Assembly: GCA_002404345.1 (NCBI GenBank)
Contig: DHJN01000102.1
Location: 1 to 6,538 of the forward strand
Reading direction: 5' to 3'
Length of the DNA: 6,538 bases
Source: Actinobacteria bacterium UBA4719
GTDB lineage: Bacteria > Actinomycetota > Actinomycetes > Actinomycetales > Dermatophilaceae
Part shown: piece after piece, positions 1-5,737 of the stretch
Layout: each line of letters begins with the position of its first letter
Numbering within the stretch: position 1 is the first letter of the stretch
Notes under the pieces: model-generated
Database searches by the model: none
Told to the model about the DNA's origin: nothing
What the model saw: only the letters and a program-made list of their open reading frames with translations
Program-made: the position numbers and the translations under genes

Positions 1-93
1 GCACGGTGCCCGACGGGCCGCAGACCGGAAGTGATCCACACTCCGGAGGCCGAGTGGGCAGCCCACAAGAGAGCAAACCCGCCGGGCACCTAG
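1..93 (+). CDS. possible C-terminal end of a gene entering from the left
   Basis: Frame 1 is open from the window edge to a TAG at 91-93 and would encode 30 residues ending in WAAHKRANPPGT. About three quarters of its codons end in G or C, which fits coding sequence in a high-GC genome, and the composition is not odd for a protein tail. No family is recognisable in so short a piece. Frame 3 and one reverse frame are also open here, and the same stretch carries a long inverted repeat (5-17/78-90), so it could instead be structured non-coding DNA. Convergent with the SRPBCC gene ending at 369 if real. Confidence is low. Confidence 0.2.
   Translation, partial: ARCPTGRRPEVIHTPEAEWAAHKRANPPGT
5..90. 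repeat. 13-bp inverted repeat enclosing two smaller hairpins
   Basis: GGTGCCCGACGGG at 5-17 is matched by its reverse complement with one mismatch at 78-90. Inside lie two further self-complementary stretches. CCGG-A-AGTG (25-33) pairs with CACTCCGG (39-46 region) around a 5-base loop, and GTGGG (54-58) pairs with CCCAC (62-66) around CAG. Together they could fold as a three-way junction with a closing stem and two arms. This resembles a structured RNA, a small palindromic element or a terminator cluster, but no known riboswitch or RNA family signature is recognised. It may overlap the end of a coding frame. Confidence 0.35.
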
Positions 94-98
94 ACCGA

Positions 99-110
99 GT
101 CTGGCCAGAC
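99..110. promoter_or_regulatory. perfect 12-bp palindrome GTCTGGCCAGAC
   Basis: GTCTGGCCAGAC is identical to its own reverse complement. It sits a few bases after the possible stop codon at 91-93. A second imperfect dyad, CCTAC/GTAGG with extra GG/CC pairs (114-121 and 134-140, 12-base loop), follows directly. A gapless palindrome of this size is typical of an operator for a dimeric repressor, but no promoter or gene start is evident beside it. It may equally be part of a transcription-end structure between convergent genes. Confidence 0.25.
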
Positions 111-140
111 ATCGGCCCTACCGAAAGTGTCTAGTAGGCC

Positions 141-327
141 CAGAAAGACGCTGCACATCCGAGTGGCGGGATCCGCCAAGACGACCTCGCCCCGCGTCTG
201 CCCAGGTCGGTCTCGGTGGCATTCAACGGTGGACGGCGGGGAGGTCAGGCGGGCCGCGCCAGGCGCCGGACAACCCCTTGCAGCTGATTATCGGCGCCGT
301 CCCGTCGATGATGGTGACGAACGTTCG
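141..327. other. intergenic stretch with no supported gene
   Basis: Between the dyads at 99-140 and the hairpin at 328-359 I see no coding region with a plausible start, ribosome site or family signature. The long open frame running rightward from 127 to 969 lies almost wholly antisense to the SRPBCC gene and is a high-GC artefact. Confidence 0.4.
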
Positions 328-359
328 CGGCCGGCGGTCGCGCTGACTGCGCCCGGCCG
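328..359 (-). terminator. GC-rich hairpin downstream of the SRPBCC gene
   Basis: CGGCCGG (328-334) pairs perfectly with CCGGCCG (353-359). Inside, GCGC (340-343) pairs with GCGC (349-352) around the loop TGACT, with five unpaired bases on one side. It starts nine bases beyond the stop codon of the leftward SRPBCC gene, the place expected for a terminator. No T-run follows, as is common for actinobacterial hairpin terminators. Function is inferred from position and stem strength. Confidence 0.45.
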
Positions 360-368
360 ACGGTTCAC

Positions 369-944
369 TCAGTTCTCCAGGACTGCCTTCATGTGGCCGA
401 GGGTGGTCTGCATGCCCTCGGTCAGTTCCCGCAGACGAGCGGCGACGAAGTTCTCAGCATTCTCGAGGTCGCTGTCGGCCAGGAGCCGCAGGCCGCTCAA
501 ACCGTCAGGCAGGTGGCGGAACGTGACGGTGACGCGGCAGGTGCCGGGAGTTGCCGAGGCGAACTCATACAGCCAGTGGGTCGCCGGGTTACCGTCAAAA
601 CGGTCTCCGACGACGAACCCGAACGAACGGCCGGGGTCAGCGACCACGATGGTGCATGGCCGGACCCAGATGAGCTCGCCGGTCGCGGTCCGCGCGCGGT
701 TGGTCCCCTCGAAGCGGGCACCGACGTGCGCTCCGCGGTCGGGGCCCATCCATCGGGCTCCGACGCACTCAGGGCTGAACTCCCCGATGCGGGTGACGTC
801 GGCCACCAGCGCCCACGCGTCCGCTGCCGGGCAGGCGATCTCGGTCGTCGCGCACCCGACGGTGCGGGCGAAGAGCTCCCGGTTGCTGGCATCTGGCACC
901 GGGCGCCGGCCGTGTTCACCCCAACGGGACACCTCGGTGCCCAC
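369..944 (-). CDS. SRPBCC family protein (polyketide cyclase/START-like fold)
   Basis: Encodes 191 residues from a GTG at 944. The core from about residue 33 has the layout of SRPBCC proteins: a first beta strand (TTEIACPAADAW) with the helix-initiating PAADAWALVADVTRIGEFSPE (residues 39-59), then the conserved VGARW, a glycine-rich turn (GARFEGTNR, 76-83), strands LIWVRPCTIVVADPGRSFGF (91-110), THWLYEF (122-128) and CRVTVTFRH (136-144). A long C-terminal helix (about 160-190) closes the hydrophobic cavity. Such proteins bind or transform hydrophobic ligands in the cytoplasm; none is identifiable here. The first 30 residues lie before the usual start of the domain. A GTG at 932 is the only other sensible start, and no ATG fits. 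Its start lies 4 bases after the stop of the SnoaL-like gene, so the two are probably co-transcribed and translationally coupled. Fold assignment is strong; specific function is unknown. Confidence 0.85.
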   Translation of the reverse strand: MGTEVSRWGEHGRRPVPDASNRELFARTVGCATTEIACPAADAWALVADVTRIGEFSPECVGARWMGPDRGAHVGARFEGTNRARTATGELIWVRPCTIVVADPGRSFGFVVGDRFDGNPATHWLYEFASATPGTCRVTVTFRHLPDGLSGLRLLADSDLENAENFVAARLRELTEGMQTTLGHMKAVLEN

Positions 945-948
945 GGGC

Positions 949-1383
949 TCAGGAGGCCGGAGCCTGTGAAGGCAGCACGCCGAGCTGCTGCAACTGGCTG
1001 AGCTGGTCGACCACGTGCCAGTGCTCGGCCATTCGTCCATCAGTGAGCCGGTGGATGTCGATCCCGGAGATCGTGTAAGACCGATTGGTTGGCGGCATGC
1101 CCATGAACGAGCCGGAGTGAGTGCCACTGCTGCTCCACCGCACGACTACGCGATCGCCCTCGGCGACGACATCCTCGATCGTGAAGGTGCACGGTGAGAA
1201 CGCCTCGAGCAGCGCCGCCACGCGCGCCTTGAGGTCTGCTCGCCCGTTGCCCTGCCCGGGGAACGGGTCGTTCTCGATGTAGGCGTCGACCGCCAGCTCG
1301 TCGATGGGGGCGAGGTTGCCCGCGTTGAGCACCTCGTCGTAGTAGCGCCGGACGACCGTCTTGTTGCTCTCGGTGCTCATCAT
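949..1383 (-). CDS. SnoaL-like ester cyclase / NTF2-fold protein
   Basis: Encodes 144 residues (or 143 from the second of two adjacent ATG codons). The sequence follows the SnoaL-like polyketide/ester cyclase pattern. It has an N-terminal helix (NKTVVRRYYDEVLNAGN, 7-23), an acidic turn with DAYIENDPFPG (33-43), a helix (LKARVAALLEAF, 51-62), a strand EGDRVVVRWSSSGTHSGSF (75-93), the family signature MGMPPTNR (94-101), GIDIHRLTDGR (107-117), EHWHVVDQL (120-128) and the end LQQLG. His89 and Asp126 fall in the regions that carry the catalytic His and Asp of SnoaL, so an active cyclase or hydrolase-like enzyme is possible; many family members have no known reaction. GGAAG lies 6 bases before the first ATG, a good ribosome site. 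It is the first gene of a leftward pair with the SRPBCC gene and is divergent from the STAND regulator. It is not a canonical antibiotic cluster gene: no polyketide synthase is in view. Confidence 0.9.
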   Translation of the reverse strand: MMSTESNKTVVRRYYDEVLNAGNLAPIDELAVDAYIENDPFPGQGNGRADLKARVAALLEAFSPCTFTIEDVVAEGDRVVVRWSSSGTHSGSFMGMPPTNRSYTISGIDIHRLTDGRMAEHWHVVDQLSQLQQLGVLPSQAPAS

Positions 1384-1523
1384 GACCTGCTTCCAGGGTG
1401 GATAGTGGGGACAGAAAGGAGCGTGCCATTGAGAGCCGGCCGACACCACGACGTCTCCCACCGTCTGACCCACCGACCTCCCAGCCCGCCGGGCGAACGG
1501 CCCGCGGCTGCTGGGGCACCTCG
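1384..1523. promoter_or_regulatory. 140-base divergent promoter/operator region
   Basis: Separates the starts of the leftward SnoaL/SRPBCC pair and the rightward regulator, so it must hold both promoters unless one transcript is leaderless. No clear -35/-10 pair is visible. Two copies of CCCACCG lie 12 bases apart, start to start (1457-1463 and 1469-1475), which is a candidate for side-by-side binding on one helix face. A short hairpin CGGGC/GCCCG (1490-1494 and 1500-1504) lies just upstream of the regulator start. The neighbouring XRE-type regulator is the obvious candidate to bind here. That link is inferred from position. Confidence 0.45.
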
Positions 1524-3818
1524 ATGAGCGGCGCAACGTTCGCCGAACAGCTCCGCGCGCATCGCGCCGCCGCCGGGCTCACGCAGGTGGAGCTCGCGGA
1601 GCGTGCCGGGATCAGTGAACGGGCGGTCAGCGACATCGAGCGCGGCCTGCGCCGACACGTGTACGCCGTCACCGCTCGGTCTCTCGCCGATGCACTGGGA
1701 CTCGGCCCGGCCGACGCTGCCGTGTTCGAGGCCGCAGCCAGACCTGCGCGCTCCACGTCCGTGCCGTCCGCCGGACCGGTGTGGGGCACCGAATGGCGCA
1801 ACCTTCGACGTACCTCGATGCTCGGGCGCGAAACCGAGCTCGACCAAGTCCTGGACGCACTCACCGACCAGAGCACCCGTCTGCTGACGATCACGGGGAC
1901 GGGTGGCGTAGGGAAGTCCCGCCTGGCAGCCGAGGTCTGCTGGCGCATCGAGACCGACGAACCGGGACGGGTCCTCTGGGTGCCTCTGGCCGGGCTACTC
2001 CAGTCAGACCTGCTTCTGGCGACGGTGGCCACGGCGCTGGGTGTCAGCGCGGCAGCCGAGGAGGAGCTTCCGGCAGCGCTGGCACGCGTGCTCGACCAGC
2101 GCAGGACGCTTCTGGTGCTCGACACGTTCGAGCGGCTGCTCGATGCCGCCCCCGCCCTGGGCGTTTTGCTCGACATGGCTACACATCTGCGAATCCTCGT
2201 CACCAGCCGGGCGCCACTACGCGTCCGCGGCGAAAGGGAGCAGCCACTCAACGCGCTGCCGGAGCCGGTGGCGGCTGAGCTCTTCAGAGAGCGGGTGAGG
2301 TCCGCACGGCCCGGGCTCAATCTCGAGGATGATGACGCCGCCAGGCTGGTCGCCGACATCTGCCGCCCCCTCGCCGGTGTGCCACTGGCACTGGAGCTCG
2401 CCGCTTCACGGGTCCGGCACATGCCGCTCCACCTCCTGAGCCTCGAGCTCGAACAACCGCTGCAGGTGCTGACCGACGGTGAGCGCGACCTCCCCGAGCG
2501 GCAACGGACGATGCGCAGCACGATCAGCTGGAGCCACGATCTTCTTGGCGCAGGCGACAAAGCGGTGTTCCGCCGGCTGGCGGCGTTCGCGGGGGGATGG
2601 ACGCTCAACGCCGCTGAGCAGGTCTGTGCCGCCGACCGCGTGATCGCGGCGATCGGCCGGCTGTGCGAGCACGGGTTGGTCGTGCCCGATCCCGCCACGA
2701 GGCCGGCGCGTTGGCATCTCCTCGACCCGATCCGCGAGTACGCCGCCGAGCAACTCGCCGCTTCGCCCGAGGCCGATGCCGTCGCGCGGCGGCACGCGGA
2801 GTTCTATGCCGAGCTCGCCGCGACAGCAGCTCCACTGCTGCTCGGCAGCGAACAGGCGGAGACCCGGAAGCTGATACGGAACGAGGTCGCAAACCTGCGC
2901 GCCGCCCTGGGATCGGCAACCCAAGCGCGTGGCGACCCTGAGGTGGCGCTGCGGGCCGTCGGCGCGTTGTGGATGTTCTGGAGGCTTGAAGGCGCCTTCG
3001 AAGAAGGCCGGATCTGGATCCAGCGAACACTTGACCTACCGGGGGCCGACGACTCGCCATCCCGGGCGAATGCACTCTGGGGCGCAGCCTGGCTCAGCTA
3101 CCAGCGGGGTGACGTGCCGACTGCGACCGCTTACGGGGAGGAGTTGCTCGAACGGTCGACTGGCCCAGAGGCCGCACTCGACCGTCGCAACGCGCTCACG
3201 ATCCTCGGGCACGTCGCGATCGCTCAGCGACGGTTCGACGATGCCCTGCCACTGCTCGAGGAGGCGCTCGAACTCGCGCGAGCGAGCAACGCGAGCTGGC
3301 ACATCGCCACCTCGCTGCTCAACCTGGGCACCGTGCTGCTCCGGCAGGGTGACCCACGGCGTGCCGTGGAGGTGTTGGAGGAGGCGGTTGCGGCTCATGA
3401 CGCCGCCGGCGACCGGCACTTCGTCGCCCACTCGCTGATTGAGCTCGGTTACGCCTTCCTGATCTGGGGCAAGGCCGAGGAGGCTGCGGCTCGCTTCGCC
3501 GCAGCAACCCGCACATTTCTCAACCTGGAGGAGCAGTGGGGCGCAGCTGAGGCGGTCGCGGCGTTCGCCGTCCTCGCCTCCGTGTGCGGTCACGCCGAGA
3601 CCGCAGCGGTGCTGTCCGGCGCGAGCGAGGCGGCGTACGCCGAGATGGCAACGCGGGTGATGGTCCCCGACGCAGAGCTCGGGGCGCCGTTCGTGGCCCA
3701 TGCGCGCGCGGTCCTCGGCGAGACGGAGTGGCGGCGCGGGGTCCAGGGCGGCCGTGGACTGTCGGTGGAGGAGGCTGCGCAGCTCGCCCTGCGGACGCTC
3801 GGCCCTGCTGGCGGCTAG
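1524..3818 (+). CDS. XRE-HTH / NB-ARC (STAND) ATPase / TPR regulator
   Basis: Encodes 764 residues. Residues 5-60 form an XRE-type helix-turn-helix (FAEQLRAHRAAAGLTQ, then ELAERAGISERAVSDIERG). A STAND ATPase follows: entry motif SMLGRE (98-103), Walker A GTGGVGKS (125-132), Walker B LLVLD (196-200) followed by TFERLLDAAP, sensor ILVTSR (224-229) and the GVPLAL motif (285-290). A winged-helix-like segment occupies about 335-405. From about 425 to the end the protein is Ala/Leu-rich helical repeat, with clear TPR-like units near 553-585 and 593-625. It should act as a cytoplasmic ATP-dependent switch that releases its DNA-binding domain when a ligand binds. The ATG at 1524 is preferred because GGGG lies 8 bases upstream and the HTH begins at once; a GTG at 1398 would add 42 residues of low-complexity, non-family sequence. 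It is divergent from the SnoaL/SRPBCC pair, which it probably controls. No damage is seen; all ATPase motifs are present. Confidence 0.92.
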   Translation: MSGATFAEQLRAHRAAAGLTQVELAERAGISERAVSDIERGLRRHVYAVTARSLADALGLGPADAAVFEAAARPARSTSVPSAGPVWGTEWRNLRRTSMLGRETELDQVLDALTDQSTRLLTITGTGGVGKSRLAAEVCWRIETDEPGRVLWVPLAGLLQSDLLLATVATALGVSAAAEEELPAALARVLDQRRTLLVLDTFERLLDAAPALGVLLDMATHLRILVTSRAPLRVRGEREQPLNALPEPVAAELFRERVRSARPGLNLEDDDAARLVADICRPLAGVPLALELAASRVRHMPLHLLSLELEQPLQVLTDGERDLPERQRTMRSTISWSHDLLGAGDKAVFRRLAAFAGGWTLNAAEQVCAADRVIAAIGRLCEHGLVVPDPATRPARWHLLDPIREYAAEQLAASPEADAVARRHAEFYAELAATAAPLLLGSEQAETRKLIRNEVANLRAALGSATQARGDPEVALRAVGALWMFWRLEGAFEEGRIWIQRTLDLPGADDSPSRANALWGAAWLSYQRGDVPTATAYGEELLERSTGPEAALDRRNALTILGHVAIAQRRFDDALPLLEEALELARASNASWHIATSLLNLGTVLLRQGDPRRAVEVLEEAVAAHDAAGDRHFVAHSLIELGYAFLIWGKAEEAAARFAAATRTFLNLEEQWGAAEAVAAFAVLASVCGHAETAAVLSGASEAAYAEMATRVMVPDAELGAPFVAHARAVLGETEWRRGVQGGRGLSVEEAAQLALRTLGPAGG

Positions 3819-3824
3819 TGGCTC

Positions 3825-3914
3825 ATGCGGTCTACAGGAGACGAAGTCGAACTTCTGTTGTCGGCGGCCACCGAGTTCCGGAAACGGGCGAAGCGGCCCG
3901 CTGGCGGTCATTGA
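3825..3914 (+). CDS. possible 29-residue peptide after the regulator
   Basis: An ATG seven bases after the regulator stop opens a frame of 29 codons ending in TGA at 3912-3914. The peptide begins MRSTGDEVELLLSAATEF and ends with a basic stretch (RKRAKRPAGG), an amphipathic helix with a positive tail. There is no good ribosome site before the ATG; reinitiation after the regulator stop would be needed. The small hairpin GAAGT-CGA-ACTTC (3843-3855) lies within it. Chance is a fair explanation. Confidence 0.15.
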   Translation: MRSTGDEVELLLSAATEFRKRAKRPAGGH

Positions 3915-3996
3915 AACCCGCCCGCTCCCGGTCATCCACGTGGAGGGTGATCTGGTCATGTGCAGGCGATCCCCCGCATACGCTGGCCAAGGGTAG

Positions 3997-4014
3997 TTGC
4001 GGTGTTGACCGCAA
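3997..4014. repeat. perfect 7-bp hairpin TTGCGGT-GTTG-ACCGCAA
   Basis: TTGCGGT (3997-4003) pairs with ACCGCAA (4008-4014) around a 4-base loop. It lies between the convergent regulator (stop 3818) and SnoaL-like gene (stop 4143). It may be a terminator for rightward transcription, although it is about 180 bases from the regulator stop and no T-run follows. It could also be an operator-like dyad. The rest of 3915-4085 shows no gene. Confidence 0.35.
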
Positions 4015-4085
4015 TGAAGGCCGCGGCTGGTGCCCCGCACGCAGGACGCGCAGTGCGTCATAACGCCGCCTGTACGTCAAGGAGA

Positions 4086-4104
4086 GACGTCGCAACGCGA
4101 CGTC
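4086..4104 (-). terminator. perfect 8-bp hairpin after the second SnoaL-like gene
   Basis: GACGTCGC (4086-4093) pairs without mismatch with GCGACGTC (4097-4104) around AAC. Read leftward, it lies 38 bases past the stop of the gene ending at 4143 and is followed by TCTCCTT, a modest pyrimidine run. Position and stem quality make it the best terminator candidate in the window. A smaller CGCG/CGCG dyad (4120-4123 and 4131-4134) lies between it and the stop. Confidence 0.55.
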
Positions 4105-4142
4105 GGCAGACTAAGAGGGCGCGTTCTCATCGCGGCGCGAGG

Positions 4143-4520
4143 CTACGGCTGGACGATCTTCCAGTAGGAGTCCTTACGCAAGATCCGCCCGTCATCAGCT
4201 AGGTCGAACAGGTCGCAGCCATGCACGCGCACATGCTCGCCCTCGTTGGTGGTTCCGGTGAGCAACCACCGAGAGACGCCATGGTCGCCGCACATCCAGT
4301 GCTCATCCTCGCCGTAATGTACGTCCGGCAGGCCGCGGAAGCGCTGCGCCAACCCCTCGCGTACGGCCGACGGCCCTTCAAAGCGAGTGCCCCATGGGTG
4401 CTCGCCCCGCGGTGTCTCCAGCACACAGTCGTCGGCGAAGAAACCCATGATCCGGTCCAGGTCGTGGGCGTTGAAGGCAGCCAAGAGTCGCGTGAGGACT
4501 CCAGCATCGTCTGCGTACAC
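4143..4520 (-). CDS. second SnoaL-like / nuclear transport factor 2 family protein
   Basis: Encodes 125 residues from a GTG at 4520. The sequence shows the NTF2-like cone fold: helix VLTRLLAAFNAHDLDRIMGFF (8-28), then ADDCVLETPRG (29-39), the loop HPWGTRFEGPSAVREGL (41-57), the segment LPDVHYGEDEHWMCGDHGV (64-82), strand SRWLLTGTT (83-91), and strands VRVHGCDLFDL (98-108) and GRILRKDSYWKIV (111-123). The LETPRG, HPWG and KDSYWKIV motifs are characteristic of a SnoaL-like subfamily distinct from the ester cyclase at 949. No substrate is known to me. GTGs at 4541 and 4556 would lengthen the N-terminus by 7 or 12 residues. Domain alignment favours 4520, but AAGG there is only 1 base from the start, whereas AGGG lies 3 bases before 4541. 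The gene stands alone, leftward, with a strong hairpin after it. Confidence 0.85.
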   Translation of the reverse strand: MYADDAGVLTRLLAAFNAHDLDRIMGFFADDCVLETPRGEHPWGTRFEGPSAVREGLAQRFRGLPDVHYGEDEHWMCGDHGVSRWLLTGTTNEGEHVRVHGCDLFDLADDGRILRKDSYWKIVQP

Positions 4521-5296
4521 GCCTTCATCATGCCAGCGCACAAGCCCTGGGAACACCGCGCAAGCGGCATTGCCGGCGGCTACATCGGACGCCGCCGCCT
4601 AACGGGCTCACGAGCCGGTGCCCGAGCCACACCGGCCCAGCATGGGCTGCTCCATCAAGTGGCGCGCGTGACCCCTGGATCCGCCAACGCGGCCTGCTTG
4701 ACGAACGGTCAGCCGTGACCGTCGCTGCCGTGGTTGACGCACACCCCGGCTGTGACGTCCCACCCCGCATCGGTAGATCTTGTGGTGAGCAGACTCGACG
4801 ACCCTCACAAACGACGGTCACCGACGGCTCGCGGCGGCGGGTGGTCTCCGGCCGCGCTCTCGATCCCGAGGATCTCGCAGTCCAGTGCCACGACGGCACG
4901 GTCGCGACCGGCCACGTGGGGAGCCCATAGACGCCTGATCAACGCCCGGAATTGCCGCAGAGGGAGCGGGCAGGCCGGCCACGTGTGCGAGCGCACGCGA
5001 CGACACTGCGTCATACCGGCTCGCCTCTGTGCGCCCAGAATCAGGCAGCCAACCTGACGCGCGACCAGCGGCAGTAGTCGCTCGATCGCTGAGAGGCCGC
5101 TCGCATCGCGACAATGGCGTGCGTCTTCGACCGCGCTGTGCCTCACGACAGAACGTTTTGTTACGTCGCAAGCGGAGCCTCATTCGAAGGGAAAGACGAT
5201 GGCTATCCGAGCCTCCACTGGTGCCATGAAAAAGTCCCCACGCCTGACCAGGAAGCAATCACGGCCTCGACCGTCGTTGCTGTTGTGCCTCGTAAG
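4521..5296. other. long gene-poor interval (about 740-780 bases)
   Basis: No frame here has a convincing start, ribosome site, family motif or protein-like composition; those open are Arg/Ser/Ala/Pro-rich, as in antisense high-GC DNA. It must include the promoter of the leftward SnoaL-like gene. Visible elements are a perfect hairpin (4705-4722), a 12-bp palindrome CGGTCGCGACCG (4899-4910) next to a GTGCC/GGCAC dyad (4885-4899), and an 11-base direct repeat CCGGCCACGTG at 4908-4918 and 4975-4985. Base composition becomes less GC-rich after about 5140. It may be a degraded gene region, but I cannot name any source. Confidence 0.4.
4705..4722. repeat. perfect 7-bp hairpin ACGGTCA-GCCG-TGACCGT
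   Basis: ACGGTCA (4705-4711) pairs exactly with TGACCGT (4716-4722) around GCCG. It lies about 185 bases upstream of the start of the leftward SnoaL-like gene. It has the same geometry (7-bp arms, 4-base gap) as the hairpin at 3997-4014 on the other side of that gene, and both contain a GGT/ACC element. It may be an operator or a terminator; neither is proven. Confidence 0.35.
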
Positions 5297-5563
5297 TCAG
5301 CGCGATTTGCGGGATGAATGGGGATCAATGACTTCTTGGCCAATGTTCGTGTCGGTTGCGGGGTACTCAACGAGAGCAAGAATCCTATTGGCCATGAAGC
5401 GAGCGGTGCGCACGGGAGTACCGCTGCGCGTCACCTCGGTGACCTCAACGATGCCGCGTCCTGTGTTGATCTCGACCCGCCGCCCGTTCCGGCTCGCGAC
5501 CACTTCATACGTGCGAATCTCGCCGCCCGCATCGATGACGATCTCCACCCGGTCACCGCGCAC
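5297..5563 (-). CDS. small hypothetical protein, predicted all-beta
   Basis: Encodes 88 residues from a GTG at 5563, or 89 from the TTG just before it; an in-frame TAA at 5573-5575 rules out anything longer. The family is not recognised. The sequence alternates hydrophobic and polar residues as in beta strands: DRVEIVIDAG, IRTYEVVASRNGRRVEI, GIVEVTEVTRSG and TPVRTARFM, followed by a short helix ANRILALVEYP. The last 17 residues are polar and probably disordered. This organisation is far more protein-like than the opposing frame (5199-5765 rightward), which is Arg/Ser/Pro-rich although it has a fair ribosome site. There is no signal peptide or membrane segment, so it is probably cytoplasmic. 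It is divergent from the endonuclease V homologue, with about 170 bases between. No function is proposed. Confidence 0.65.
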   Translation of the reverse strand: MRGDRVEIVIDAGGEIRTYEVVASRNGRRVEINTGRGIVEVTEVTRSGTPVRTARFMANRILALVEYPATDTNIGQEVIDPHSSRKSR

Positions 5564-5737
5564 CAATCCACGTTACCCCGGCGATGAATCCACGCCTCCA
5601 GAGCAAGCGGTCGCCGAAGGTGCCGACTGCAACTTCCTGTCACGCCGCGGTGTGATCGCGCGCCCGGCACGGCCGTGGTCACACGATGTGGCATCCGGAT
5701 GTCCCGGTGAGCGACCAGTCCGAGGCACCCTTGAGGC
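5564..5737. promoter_or_regulatory. divergent intergenic region with spaced dyad
   Basis: Lies between the starts of the leftward small protein and the rightward endonuclease V homologue, so it should carry both promoters. GTGTGA (5650-5655) and TCACAC (5679-5684) are exact inverted copies 23 bases apart, with the palindrome CACGGCCGTG (5668-5677) between them. No confident -35/-10 pair is seen. GAGG occurs 12 bases and 1 base before the ATG at 5738, neither ideally spaced. Confidence 0.35.

Noticed and set aside
1..95. tRNA, cobalamin riboswitch or group II intron domain
   Set aside because: The folding pattern prompted a check, but no T-loop, B12-box, or domain V signature is present.
127..969. 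280-residue rightward open frame
   Set aside because: Lies mainly antisense to the SRPBCC gene, no ribosome site and Arg/Pro/Ser-rich composition.
1398..1523. 42-codon N-terminal extension of the regulator from GTG 1398
   Set aside because: Low-complexity Pro/Arg-rich sequence before the HTH, while the ATG at 1524 has GGGG at a normal distance.
1040..2698. 552-residue leftward open frame
   Set aside because: Antisense to the regulator's HTH and ATPase domains and to the start of the SnoaL-like gene; Ser/Arg/Ala-rich with no motif, a typical high-GC shadow.
3836..4095. open frames on both strands between the regulator and the second SnoaL-like gene
   Set aside because: They contradict each other, cross the hairpins at 3997-4014 and 4086-4104, and show no family features.
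4805..5146. 113-residue leftward frame with phrases such as RDRAVVALDCEILG
   Set aside because: Looked for a transposase or integrase remnant; no catalytic motif or known domain is visible and no ribosome site precedes it.
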